From contig NC_090989.1 in the NCBI RefSeq assembly GCF_041146395.1, positions 122,573,501 to 122,637,500 of the forward strand: a stretch of DNA of 64,000 nucleotides, written 5' to 3'. A program made the translations under genes and the position numbers. Numbering within the stretch: position 1 is the first letter of the stretch; each line of letters opens with the position of its first letter. The stretch comes from Eulemur rufifrons. Lineage: Eukaryota > Chordata > Mammalia > Primates > Lemuridae. Below the pieces are notes generated by a model that made no database searches, was not told where the DNA came from, and saw only the letters and a list, made by a program, of their open reading frames with translations. Below are positions 23,490 to 34,754 of the stretch, piece by piece.

Positions 23490-24040
23490 ATATGTCAGTC
23501 AGGGTCCAAGCATGGAAGCAGATTCCTATTAAGATGCAGAATACGCAATTTATTATAGGAATTTGAACTTATACAATTGTGGGATCTGGTAAGAAGTCTC
23601 TGGAATGGGCTTGTTGCCTCTGCATCTGGTGGGTCAGTGGGCTGACAGTAGGCACTCAAAGCTGGATGTGGAGCATGAGAGAGAAGGAAAAATGAATTCA
23701 CATCTATCCCTTACCACCTCCAACTTTGATGACACAGTGATCTGCAGAAAACGCTAGCACCTTTGCTACATTGCTGCACATGCACCTGGCTTGGGACTTG
23801 GAGGAACTGAAGGTGGAGATTTGGTGGAGCTGGAGGAGTTGCAGAGCTGGCTGTGGCCCCACGCCAACAAGGTGAGACAACAGATTAGTGACAATGTGTG
23901 CAAGCTGCAGCAGTACGTGGTGTCCTATACTGCCCTTGTTCCTTCACTTCCGCCTTCCAAATCTCATGCAAATTTCTCTGTGGCCAATGTGAACCCAGAG
24001 TCACATAGGAAAGAAATTTTGGGAGATGAAATTCTAGATT
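23490..24040. mobile_element. LTR-like old repeat surrounding an apolipoprotein-like segment
   Basis: The left flank ('gtcagggtccaagcatggaa', 'acgcaatttattatagg') and the right flank ('cttccaaatctcatgcaaat', 'gaaattttgggagatgaaat') both resemble the two ends of one old antisense LTR-like repeat, although I cannot name it. The 205 bp between 23737 and 23940 resemble coding sequence and are listed separately. Confidence 0.4.
23737..23940 (+). pseudogene. APOA4 (pseudogene fragment): apolipoprotein A-IV-like pseudogene fragment
   Basis: ApoA-IV is a secreted lipid-binding protein made of amphipathic 22-residue helices punctuated by proline. Read with two single-base frame breaks, this segment is collinear with the region near its N-terminal third. 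23739-23760 reads D-L-Q-K-T-L-A. After a break, 23758-23822 reads TFATLLHMHLAWDLEELKVE. After a second break, 23826-23920 reads ELEELQSWLWPHANKV, then RQQISDNVCKLQQ. As I recall the family, the matching positions are DLQK-L, FAT-LH, LA-D-E-L-K-EI, ELEEL, PHAN-V-Q-I-DN and LQQ, about half of all residues. The fragment would lie within the large last exon, so a processed copy cannot be told from a duplicated piece. The frame breaks rule out function. The alternative is chance similarity of a GC-rich LTR interior, since ELEEL alone is low in complexity; the PHAN...DN...LQQ stretch argues against it. Confidence 0.55.
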
Positions 24041-24604
24041 ATTTAAATTAAACCAGTACAAAACCACTGCAAAGAACTATTGAAGGGAGTGTGTAATAGG
24101 AGACCTCTTCTTGGCACACACCCATACTGCCAAATTACCTTGCTCTGCTCACAATGCCTTCCCTCCCTTTGCCTTTTGCTAACAGACCCTGCAACACTAC
24201 TGACTGGGTGAATGAAACAGACTGTCCTTGACTTCATGGAGCTCATAAACTAGTTTCGACAGCTCTTAGAATAAAAAAATTAAATCCATATATAAGGGTA
24301 ACTGAAACATGTTTATTATGAGTGAAATCATTTTAATTATATGAGGGTGTTAAATACATTGGCGGTCACTGATGCTTTCCGTGTTCTGGGAGAATCTCCC
24401 ATTCCACTCTCTGCAAAAGCCACTGAAAGAACATCCTCAAACTTCAGCCAGCTATTTGCTCAAAGAGTTGTCATACCCTAGATGAACATTTTCCTCTTGC
24501 ATACCTCTGTTTTGAAAACATATATTGCAATCTCTAATAAAATATACATACAGAAAATATTTCTCTGATTCTAATCAGGATTTCTTATAAGCTACTGAAT
24601 GATT
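24041..24604. other. unassigned DNA
   Basis: Nothing recognised. Confidence 0.45.
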
Positions 24605-25090
24605 TTAAGCAGTGAGAATGACATGGTTAGATTTGTGTTTTAAAAAGACTTATATGGTAAACATAAAAGAGAAGAGCTAGAACAGGTGCAGCTTGGGTGG
24701 TTTAGCCTGATAGTTGTTGAGAGTCTGGTATTCTGGATGAGGAAGAGAAGATGGAGAGAAGTAGGTAGAATGCAGAAATATTTGATAAATAAAATCAATA
24801 AAAGTTGATGAATTAGGTATGTGATGAGGGAAGAAAGAGTTTCCAAGAATGCCTTCAAGGTTCCTAGCTCTTGTGACTAGATGCATGGAAGTGTTAGTGA
24901 TTGGGATATCAAATATGTAGGCTTGTGGTGAAGATTATGAAAGCACCCATGGACATGTTAAGATCCTAGATTGGAGAAGTTCCTGAGGCCCAGTTGGGAA
25001 GTTGTATATTCCAGGCCTGGGGCTCAGAGGAAAAATTTGGGGTGGAGACATAAATTCAGGAGTCAGGCATGCATATAAGTAATAATTAAA
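24605..25090 (+). mobile_element. old interspersed repeat, family not named
   Basis: The order 'gtgagaatgacatggttaga', 'tggtttagcctgatagtt', 'gacatgttaagatcctagat', 'gaggcccagttgggaagttg' and 'tggggtggagacataaattc' matches a widespread old mammalian repeat that I recognise by wording but cannot name. A related piece lies at 27905-28220. Confidence 0.4.
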
Positions 25091-25690
25091 GCAATGGAAA
25101 TTAAGGAATTTTATGTTTTTAAAAAAGAATATAGAGTGATTACAGTGCATAGCATGGTGGACATTTTTGGCCACGTTTTTTGGGGGGGGAATTGTCTCCC
25201 AGTGGAAGCCCATTGTGTTGGATATTCTCCCATCCCACCCCATAGAAGGTAGAAAGCAGGTATGAGACAAAGACTCAGCCCATCTGATACTCTGACTTAG
25301 GACATTACTCTTTCTAGATTGACACAAAGATATGAGGACTTTTGAGAGATTATTTGTAGTGGAGACAATGGCAGTGGCAAAATCCAACCATTAGGGTGGG
25401 CAAACTACCAGTAACAATGTCCTGACCAGCATGTTCCCGTGGTGTGGTCCTGGACATGCTCTCAGCTACCTGGCCTTTATTGGATCCTCAACATTTTTTA
25501 AAGCATGTTCTTTAATCTTCCTACTGAACCTGTGAATTTTAATGATACCCTATTAAATTATTTTGCTGCTTAAGTTAACCAAAATTGGGCTGTATTATTT
25601 TCAAGTAAGAACCCTGTTTATATAATATGTATCATACATAAGTAAAGTGCATATTCTGCTATAGAAATTAACACATTATGCTGTAATAAT
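25091..25690. other. unassigned DNA
   Basis: No repeat recognised. A 150-codon minus-strand frame (25387 to 24935) overlaps the preceding repeat and has no recognisable domain, so I do not call it a gene. Confidence 0.45.
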
Positions 25691-25693
25691 GTA

Positions 25694-25857
25694 TTTTTTT
25701 TCTTTTTTTTTCATTTCAGCTTATTATGGGGGTACAAAAGTTCAGGTTACATACGTTGCCCATGTACCACCTATCCCCCCGAGTCAGAGCTCCAAGCATG
25801 CCCATTCCCCAGACAGTGCGCATTGCACTCATCGTGTAGGTATACACCCATCCCCGT
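25694..25857 (-). mobile_element. lemur-type L1 3' end, antisense, 5'-truncated
   Basis: Starting from a T-rich tail (25694-25717), the plus strand reads 'cttattatgggggtacaaaa', 'gcccatgtaccacctatccc', 'gagtcagagctccaagcatg' and 'catcgtgtaggtatacaccc'. This is the reverse complement of the last approximately 140 bp of the lemur-type L1 at 35.3 kb. It contains a single copy of the 95-bp unit that is doubled there. No clear target-site duplication is visible. Confidence 0.9.
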
Positions 25858-26919
25858 ATTTATAAAGCTGCCTCTCATATCAGATCAGGGATTTGAAAAC
25901 TGTAGCTCATTCCCTCATTAGTGGATTGTGAAATCAATTTAGTGGATGACAACCAGAATTTCTTTAATAAAATAGAAGAGCATATGATAGAAAATAAAAG
26001 GAAAATGATACAATAGAATAGAAAAAAGCAGAGACTATTGTTTTCTGAAACTTTTATCTTGGTTACATGTACTGAATGTATGTACTGGTTGTGATATAAA
26101 CTGTATGAACATGAGCCACAGACCCCTCACTTCCTCCTAGGATACAGAAAGCATCACTCCTACCCTAACAATGAGGTAAATCTGGGTAATCTACAAAATC
26201 CTAAGTATTCTAGAGCCTATCAGAGAGGTGAGGTCACAAGGTAACCAGCTAAAATGACTTTCAAAGGGCAAAAAGCCCCTCAGAAGACAGATGAGACTCA
26301 TGAACTAATTCACCTTGGGCAGAGCATGAGAGGAAAGAAGTAAAGGCAATTCAGTTTTAAAGGACAAGCAAAATTAAGAAAGGGACATCTTGTGAAAAGG
26401 AGGAATATAAGTTTAAATACCTGGACCTGTCATTTGGAAACCATGCTGCTGTGAGGCATTTAGTAAGAAGGCTACATTTTAATCAAAATTATATTATTAA
26501 AAGTTTATTTAAAAATAACATTCATAAATACCCAGGCATCAAGGGTGTTCTTCTTTATAGAACAGTTGTGTTCCTGGAAAGTTCTACATAGTAAAAAGTT
26601 AGTCAATTAAATCAATTTTCTCCCATTGTCATCACTTAGAAATGTTTTATATCAATGTCTCACTAAACCTTAGTTGACCCTTAGGCTTCTCTGCTACCCT
26701 CCTCTCCTGAATTAATTAATCATTAAAGCATCAGAGATTTTTTATTAAAGAGATTTTTTTTCCTATAAAGTGAGAAACATTTCAACAGTCAGCAATGGTC
26801 TCTTAATTTATGTTCTCAAAATGGAGAACATTGATTCTCACACTTAAAAAAACTCTAAGTGGAACTGTTGGATAGCAACATATTTATCCTAAACATGAAT
26901 ATTTACACTCTATGAGGGT
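25858..26919. other. unassigned DNA
   Basis: About 1 kb with no recognised gene or repeat. Confidence 0.45.
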
Positions 26920-27095
26920 TGTTCAAAAAGTAATTTATATGACTTTTAAAGATATTGATTTTGTTACAATGCAAAATAATTACAAGGATATAAGCAGTAC
27001 TTCTGTTCACTTTTCCACATAAATTCTTTGCAGAGTGCGATATTGATTATGATATAATGCTATAGATCATAATAGAATTATGATATAATCAATGG
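26920..27095. mobile_element. possible mariner-type end
   Basis: 'tgagggttgttcaaaaagta' recalls the terminal repeat of mammalian mariner elements. What follows is too diverged for a family or a second end. Confidence 0.3.
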
Positions 27096-27904
27096 TTTCT
27101 TCGATAGTGAAATAAAATGGAGGAACTTTAATTGTTCTCTGCTTATCTACTTTTTTGCAACATCACTGGTCTCCATTTTTCCTCCAAATGTGATTTTCTC
27201 TTTCTTCAATAGCTGTGCAAATCAGTCTGATTTTCCAGTGGCTTCTCCTTGACATCAGGAGAGAGCCTCAATTTTACATCACATTTTACAAGACTTCCCA
27301 GGATCTGACTTGGTCTGTTGTTCAGTCTCACTTCTGTATTCAGGCTGATCTCTGTAATCTACACTCTGACACACTGATCTTCTTTTAGTGGCTTGAAGAG
27401 GCCAAGCTCTCTCCCTTCCAGGCCTTCTTAACTGAGTCTGGGGAAAAGGGGCCATATCGACAAGTAAGTTTAAGAAATATGGACACCACCTCTGCCCTGT
27501 ACTGTTTCACAATCAAACAAAAGCAAATAAAAAACTGTAAGAAACCTTTGGGCTAATATTGTCTAACTTCAAATTCCCTAAATATATTTTTGCCATGTGC
27601 CTTCCTCCCTACCCCAATATCTACTCTATCCCATGGAACTGGAGTTCTGTGGTACTTATTTTGGGGAAAGGTGATCAAGACAGTCTGTCCTTGATGGGTT
27701 CACAAATTCTTTGGCAGCCATGGGCTCCATTCCATTACACAGGAGACGCTCATAAGTTAGACATCTGGCTCCTCGGGACTTCCTGTCTTATCCCTTCTGC
27801 TCTTTCCTTAGAAATCCTGGACATGCCCATGCTCCCCAGTTCTGAGAAGGAATTCCACAGTATGGCATCCAAATGACTATATTTATTCTTGGGCAGTGAG
27901 AACA
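27096..27904. other. unassigned DNA
   Basis: No repeat recognised. The 105-codon frame at 27559-27876 has no recognisable domain and overlaps minus-strand frames. Confidence 0.45.
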
Positions 27905-28220
27905 GAGATGAGGGTGTGGTTCTCCAGACATATTGCAGGCAGGTTTGATAGAGGTAGCAACAAATTGGATATGGGGTAGAGGAGAAAGTAGAGTCAAAGA
28001 TGACTTTAGTGGTGACTCCATTAATCAAGAAAGAAAACAGAAAGAAAGGTAGGATAAATTATTGAGTCCCACCATGCCAAGAATAGTTTTAAGCTCTGAG
28101 GATAGAGAGCAGTGAACAGAGAGACAATTTTTGTTTGTTTAGTTTTACCTGTTGGGATTTCAGTGCCATGAAGTATCCAGCTGGAGCCACCTGGAAATTC
28201 CTAAATGGCCTTCAGGCAGA
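27905..28220 (+). mobile_element. old interspersed repeat related to 24605-25090
   Basis: 'tgcaggcaggtttgatagag', 'gtagagtcaaagatgacttt' and 'acctgttgggatttcagtgc' fit neighbouring parts of the same unnamed old repeat. Weak. Confidence 0.3.
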
Positions 28221-28499
28221 CAGAATCACGTAAGCAATATACTGAAAATTATTCTTCAAAATTTACTTCTTGAACAATCCTCACAGCTTAATAGCTCTCG
28301 CCTTATTAAAGCACTCCCTCTTAATCTACTGTTAAAAAGATATGTCCTTTCCACCCTTCAGAGCTCTGCGAAGCAACACAGGTTAAAGAACATGCAATGG
28401 ACAGAGAGAATGTATGAGCTGTGGTTCTTGCATAAGTCTTTTCAGTCACAAGAGTACAAGAGAAAAGTCACTAGCAGCATAAGCAACATTTGAATGTGA

Positions 28500-28620
28500 T
28501 ATGCACACTATGAACATTTGAAATTTGCTCAGCACCTACTAGGTGCAAGACTCTGTGTTGGGTGTTTTTATGCATGCCATCTCCTTCTCCCACAGGTGCA
28601 GCATTTTCAACCCTGGAAAT
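28500..28620 (-). mobile_element. MIR SINE, antisense
   Basis: 'gctcagcacctactaggtgc', 'aagactctgtgttgggtg' and 'ccatctccttctcc' match the antisense MIR 3' half. Confidence 0.65.
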
Positions 28621-29619
28621 AATTGAAAACATACCATGGAGGTAGCCCTATTCTGCCAGGGTGGAAATGTGTATTTTGCAAATGAACTAATAATAGACAC
28701 ATTCCAGTCTATGAAATTCAATGTAATTTCAAAATCAACTTTTAAAGATGAATATAAATAATATTTCAACAAGAGGCTTACTAATTTTTTCTATGATCAA
28801 TTGTCCCGAAGATATAGAGAAAGAAAATCACAAACTAAAAATTTGTCGCAAACTCTTAAGAGGTCTTAGCTTTCCTAAGACAAGTATATTCAGTTCTTTA
28901 TTTAACATGAGTTCATTTTTGGCTTAAATTTTCAGAAATCTATGTGTTATGCTCAAACCAGAAGGAGGAAGCTAACATGCAGTACATTCTATAATGAAAT
29001 GGTGAGTCCAAGGCCTTTTTTCCTGTGAAATCAAGAAAGCAGGTCAACAGAGGGGCATTTTTCATCTTCTCTTTTGCTCTCCTATATTTTATAGTTTTCT
29101 ATAATGAAAATGCATTATTTTTGTAATAAGAGAAAAAAGACAAGAACAGAACAAAAGAATTATTTTTGGTAAAGTCTCTTAAAAGCTCAAATATAAAGAT
29201 TCATAAAAACAAGTTACTAAAAATTAATATTGATTTTTTAATGTGATGAAACAACCATACCTATGTCATGTTTGGTCTCCTTTTGCTCATTTAAGATGAA
29301 AGAATACTTCAGGGAAAGTTTAAGGTATTAATCTACCTTGCTGTCAGCCTTCCCCACATCTTCTCAAATGGTGTTAATAAAGGTCAATTTATATGTTCAA
29401 ATCCATTTGGCCAGTACCTGCTCTTGATGTAAGCTTTTTATAATTACATTTAAAAAAAAAAAATAGCTACAAGCCTTGATAAGACTTTTTCTTGCAGAAG
29501 AAAATTAAAGACCTAGAACTCTGAATTTCTGATTTACCATTTTCATGATTAATGTCAAGCATCAAGATGTATAAAAACACAAAAGCTCAAGCTTGCAAAA
29601 GATCAGCTGTACAAACAGG
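28621..29619. other. unassigned DNA
   Basis: AT-rich. 29085-29150 ('ttttctataatgaaaatgca', 'ttatttttgtaataagag') resembles the extreme 3' end of an L1M or HAL1 element but is short. Nothing else named. Confidence 0.4.
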
Positions 29620-29899
29620 AATCAACTGATAAATGGACAAACAAAATGTGGTAGATTCATACAAAGGAACGCTATCCAGCAATTAAATGGAATGGACCAC
29701 TGACACATGCTAGGATATGGATGAATCTTAAAAACATTATGTTATATGAAAGAAACCAGATACAAGAAACAAGTTATATGGTTCTATTGAAATGGAATTT
29801 CCAGAGAAGACAAATTGATAGAGGTTGAAACAAGATTATTGGTCTGGGTGGGCAATTGGTCTGAGTGGTGAGGAGAATTGAAAACAATAGACATGATTA
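29620..29899 (+). mobile_element. old L1M 3' end, left part (target of younger L1s)
   Basis: 'gataaatggacaaacaaaat', 'gtggtagattcatacaaagg', 'gctaggatatggatgaatct', 'tacaagaaacaagttatatg' and 'agaagacaaattgatagagg' follow the L1M ORF2 end and 3' UTR. The element continues at 34737-34754 and 35393-35480, on the far side of the younger insertions. Confidence 0.8.
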
Positions 29900-31408
29900 G
29901 GGGGAGAGGCAAGATGGCACACGACAAACACCTCTAACCAGAATGTCTCTGCAAGAAAGAAAGATTTTAGATGAAAGTGAAAAAAACAAACAGGCAGACA
30001 AACATAGATTGGATGAGGGTTGGAAGGAAGGGTGCCTGAACCTACAGGAGACTCCATGGGAAGACGTTGCGGAGCAGAACTGGAAGGAGAAAGGCTTAGG
30101 CAGGGTCTAAACCCCAAGAGGCTTGGAAAACAGCAACAAGCATAGGTGGAGCAGTTAAATTTCCCCTCCCTTGCATCTCAGACTGCTGGTGGGCTCCTGA
30201 GTTGCTGGAGAGACCTGCCAACACCAGCCCAGAGAAGGCTACCTCCTATGTACAGGGCACTAGGCTCTCAGCTCCCTCAGGATACCTCCTTCCCCACAGA
30301 CCCAAGCCGATTGGCAGGCACCATATAGTTTCATTTTCCCCATCCCCTGCCCTACCCACAGCTGCCAAGAGAGACAATTTAGCCATCACCTGGAGGCATC
30401 CACAGGGAACAGGACCTTTCCTTTTGGGGCCCTGCAATGGATTGATTGGTGCTCAGACTGTGAGCTCCCTACCTGTCAGCCCTCCGTGGTGCTGCTTGCG
30501 GGGTGACTCCAGCAGAGTGGTGCAAACCCCAAGACAGAGAGACATTGATCCAGCTTGAGCACCCCGTGGGTGACTTGAGACCAGCATTCTTCTCCTGGCA
30601 TGGTCAGGGATTGAACTCTGGGGCCCTGAGGACAGGTCTGTAGACCAGATCCCATACATCCAGGTCTCCATTGCATTGCCCGGGGGTACAGAAGGAATAT
30701 TTGTGAACTAGTCTACTGAGACATATGTGCCTTCAGGGGCAGATCAGAGTGAGTTCTAGCTGCAGTGTGCTCAAGGGGCACCCCTCCCATGGGAGAGCTG
30801 TACTCCCAGCTTAGGCCATGATCCTGGGTAGGGAACCTCCCAGCCTGCATCACAGTCAGAGGGAGCTCAGCTGGCTTGAGGTCCTGCCTGGCAGCAGAGC
30901 CTGGGAAAAACTGTGGAATAAGGGAGGGTGGAAAGGAGTGAGGCCCACTCTAGACTGGCAGACTGCAGGTCTCAGACAGCCCCACCCCCACACCCATACT
31001 TTCTGATTGAGTGGGGCCACTTCAGCCCCTCGTTGGCAGCTTTGCCCAAAAGCAGAAAACAGACCTTTGATCCCTGCTAACAGCATTTGTGGAGCTTGAG
31101 GGCAAAGTCACCCAGCCCTGCCCAGCCTCACTTCCCCATCTTCCCCTGCTCAGGTGGATAATAAGGATACACCTGGAGGTCCCAGGGCCCCACCCACCAC
31201 CTGAAGCACTAGAGTGCCTCTCTAGAGGACAGAGAGCTGGTTACAGGACCCAAAAACAACATTGCAGCTTGCTCTTCCCAGCAAACACCACCTACTGATA
31301 AGGAGGTCAATTTGTATGCCCTTTTACTGCATTTCCTGACTCATCATACAGGGTGTGATTGAGTTTCACCCACAAACACCACCTACTGGCTTAGAGTCTA
31401 AACAGGGC
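29900..31408 (+). promoter_or_regulatory. L1 5' UTR (internal promoter region)
   Basis: GC-richer than the surroundings and noncoding. The first 20 bases contain CAAGATGGC (29910-29918), the same position and wording as the YY1 site near the start of primate L1 promoters. Open frames here (for example 118 codons at 30202-30558, and frames on both strands) are a by-product of base composition. Confidence 0.75.
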
Positions 31409-32472
31409 ATGTCATTATCCAAACAAAAATCCAAAGGTAAGAAGCAGCAGCTGCTCCAGATGGGAAGGAATCAGCGAAAGAACTCTGGAAGTATGAAGAA
31501 TCGAACTGAAAGGACACCCCCAAAGGAAAACACCAGATCTCTAACAATGGATACCAACCAAATTCAGAACACTGAAATGACAGAAAAAGAATTTTGAGCA
31601 TGGATTGTAAGAAAACTCAATGATAGGCAAGAGAAAATGGATAACCAACACAAAGAAACCACACACACACAAAAAAAAATCCAGGACTTGGAAGAAAAAT
31701 TCACTAAAGAAATTGAAATATTAAAGAAAAATCAAACAGAACTTCTGGAAATGAAGAATTTATTCAAGGAACTACAAAGCACAGTGGAAAGCCTCAAGAA
31801 CAAGGTAGATTAAACAGAAGAAAGAATCTCAGAGATTGAAGATAACACCTTTCAATTAAATAAGTCAGTCACAGAGATAGAGCAAAAAATAAAAGAAAAG
31901 AGAAAAGCCTATAAGAAATGTGGGATTATGTGAAGAGGCCTAACATGAGAATCATAGGCATCCCTGAGGGTGAAGAAGAAAATACACAAGGGTTGGATAA
32001 GCTATTTGAAGATATAGTGGAGGAAAATTCCCCTGGCCTTGCTAGAAATCTAGATATCCATGTAAAAGAAGGTCAAAAGAGTCCTGGGAGATTCATTGCA
32101 AACAGGAAGACACAATGACACATAGTCATCAGACTGGTCAAAATAAACATGAAAGAGGCCCTCCTATAAGCTGTAAGCTGAAAGAAGCAGGTAACCTACA
32201 AAGGAAAACCCATCAGACTAACTGCAGAATTCTCAACTGAGACCTTACAAGCAAGATGAGACTGGGGCCCCATTCTCACTCTTCTTAAACAGAATAATGC
32301 CCAGCCTAGAATCTTGTACCCTACAAAACTAAGTTTCATATATGAAGGAGCAATAAAGATCTTCTCAGACAAGCAAATACTGAGGGAATTCATCAAGGTA
32401 ACACCTGCCCTCCAGGAAGTACTCAGAACAGCATTACATACGGATCAGCACAACAAACACTCACCAATGTAA
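31409..32472 (+). pseudogene. L1 ORF1 (RNA-binding chaperone), inactivated
   Basis: L1 ORF1p forms coiled-coil trimers that coat L1 RNA. The start at 31409 gives a lysine-rich N-terminus. Codons for a heptad-rich coiled coil follow (about 31600-31900), then the RNA-recognition domain entered by W-D-Y-V-K-R-P-N (31918-31941), and the C-terminal domain up to the stop at 32470-32472. Defects: an in-frame TGA at 31595-31597, a TAA near 31812, a frame change near 31905-31917, and further stops after 32118. The spacing to ORF2 is about 85 bp, normal for L1. Confidence 0.85.
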
Positions 32473-32556
32473 AACCATCCAAAAGCTAAAGGTCAAAGGC
32501 CAGATACCACAATGGCTCAAGAGAGAAAACAAAGCAACAAAGTTCAACTCAACAGG

Positions 32557-34736
32557 ATGAACACAAATCTGCCTCACTTATCAATTCTTTCAATAAATGT
32601 GAATGGCTTGAACTGCCCACTAAAGAGACACAGGCTGGCCGAATGGATAAATATCCACAAGCCGAATGGATAAATATACACTTGCTATCTTAAGGAAACA
32701 CATCTAACCCACAAGGCTGCATTCAGACTCAAGGTGAAGGAATTGAAAACAATATTTCATGCAAATGGAAGCCAAAACAAAGTTGGTGTAGTAGTTCTAA
32801 TTTCAGATGACTTAGTCTTCAACAAAAGTAGTGAAAGACAGAGATGGTCACTATATAATGGTGAAGGGTACAATTCAACAAGAAGACATAACAATTCTAA
32901 ATATTTATGCACCTAACTCAGGTGCACTCAGATTTATAAAGCAAATCCTACTTGATCTAAACAAAACAATAAACAGCAACACCATAATAGCCAGGGACTT
33001 CAACACTCCTCTGACAGAACAGGACAGATCCTCCAAATAGAAAATAAACAAAGAAACAATGAACTTAAACAGAACTCTAGAACAAATGGGCCTGACTGAC
33101 ATTTACAGAACATTCTACCCCCAAACCACCAAATATAAGTTTTTCTCATCAGCTCATGGGACATTCTCTAAGACTGACCATATCCTAGGCCACAAAGCAT
33201 GTCTCAACAAGTTTAAAAAAATAGAAATTATACCATGCATCTTCTCAGAACACAGTGGAATAAAATTAGAAATCAACTCCAACAGAAACTCTCACCTCTA
33301 CATAAAGTCATGGAAACTAAACAACCTTCTGCTGAATGATTATTATGTCAAGGAGGAAATTAAAATGTAAATAAAAAGATTCTTTGAGCTAAATAATAAA
33401 GGAGATACAAGTTATCAGAATCTATGGGACACAGCTAAAGCAATCCTGAGAGGAAAATTTATATCCATAAATGCCTACATCCAAAAGACAGAAAGATCAC
33501 AAATTACCAATGTAATGAATCATCTCAAAGAACTGGAAAAGGATGAGCTAACCAACCACAAACCCAGCAGAAGAAAAGAAATAACAAAGATTAGAGTATA
33601 ACTAAATAAAATTGATAAAAAACTATACAGAAGATTAATAAAACAAAAAGTTGGTTCTTTGAAAAAATTGACACTCCTCTTGCTAGATTAACAAGAAGCA
33701 GAAAAGAAAGGACTCTAATAAGCCCCATTGGGAATGAAAAAGGAGAAATTACAACTGATGCCACAGAAATACAAAATATCATCTATGAATACCATAAAAA
33801 CCTATATGCACATAAATTTGAAAATGTGGAGGAAATGGACAAAGTCTTAGAAACACACAGCCTCCCTAGGCTCAATCAAGAAGAAATAGAATTCCTGAAC
33901 AAACCAATATCAAGTACTGAAATTGAAGCAGAATAAAAAACCTTCTTAAAAAGAAAAGTCCCAGACCAGATGGTTTCACACCTGAATTTTACCAGACCTA
34001 CAAAGAACTGGTGCCTATCCTGCAGAAATTATTCCACAACATTGAGAAGGAAAGAATCCTCCCCAACACATTTTATGAAGCCAACATCACCCTAATACCA
34101 AAACTAGGAAAGGACGCAACAAAAAAAGAAAACTACAGATCAATATTCCTTATGAATATAAATGCAACAATTCTCAAGAAAATCCTAGCAAACTGAATTT
34201 AGGTGCTTATCAAAAAATAATCCATCAGGACCAAGTAGGTTTTTATTCCAGAGATGCAGGGATGGTTCAACATATGCAAATCTATAAATGTAATTCACCA
34301 CATAAATAAAAACAAAAACAAAGACCATGTGATTCTCTCAATACACACAGAAAAAGCATTTTACAAAATTTAGCACCCTCTTATGATAAGAACACTTAAC
34401 AAAATAGGCATAGAAGGGACTTATCTTATCTAAAAATGATACAAGCCATATATGACAGACCAACAGCCAACATCATACTGAACAGGAAAAATTGAAAGCA
34501 TTCCTGCTTAGCACTGGAACCAGACAAGATTGCCCTCTATCACCGCTTCTATTCAACATAGTGCTGGAAGTCCTGGCCAGAGCAATCAGAGACAAGAGAA
34601 GGAAATCAAGGATATTCAAATGAAGGCAGAAGAAGTCAAACTATCTCTGTTTGCTGATGATAAGATATTATATCTAGAAAACCTCAAAGATTCTGCCACA
34701 AGACTACTGGAATTGATAAAAAAATTTGGTAAATTT
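32557..34736 (+). pseudogene. L1 ORF2 (endonuclease-reverse transcriptase), truncated and inactivated
   Basis: ORF2p nicks target DNA and primes reverse transcription. The N-terminal endonuclease domain is recognisable: N-V-N-G-L-N near 32600, an E-T-H-L-T block near 32696, and N-I-Y-A-P-N at 32899-32916. The reverse transcriptase domain is legible from about 33950, with its catalytic FADD at 34650-34661. A 23-bp tandem duplication (32638-32660 repeated from 32661) breaks the frame in the endonuclease. Other stops and shifts follow; the longest open piece is 103 codons (33059-33370). The C-terminal third of ORF2, including the cysteine-rich region, is absent from this element. Confidence 0.88.
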
Positions 34737-34754
34737 ATTTTAAAAAATCATTGA

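Larger units (their letters stand above)
29900..34736 (+). mobile_element. younger L1 with intact 5' end, lost 3' end
   Basis: The element starts with a G-run and 'gaggcaagatggcac' at 29900. It has a GC-rich 5' UTR of about 1.5 kb, ORF1 (31409-32472) and ORF2 from 32557. It ends abruptly within the ORF2 reverse transcriptase domain at about 34736, roughly 70 bp after the FADD motif. No 3' UTR or poly(A) belongs to this part. What follows is a separate L1 3' fragment with its own target-site duplication. Coding frames are broken in many places, so it is inactive. Confidence 0.88.

Noticed and set aside
24935..25387. 150-codon minus-strand frame
   Set aside because: No domain, no signal and partial overlap with an old repeat.
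26920..27095. A complete mariner element
   Set aside because: Only one end-like phrase is present; no second inverted end or transposase is recognisable.
29900..31408. Cluster of frames on both strands that could suggest a gene-rich island
   Set aside because: It is the GC-rich L1 5' UTR.
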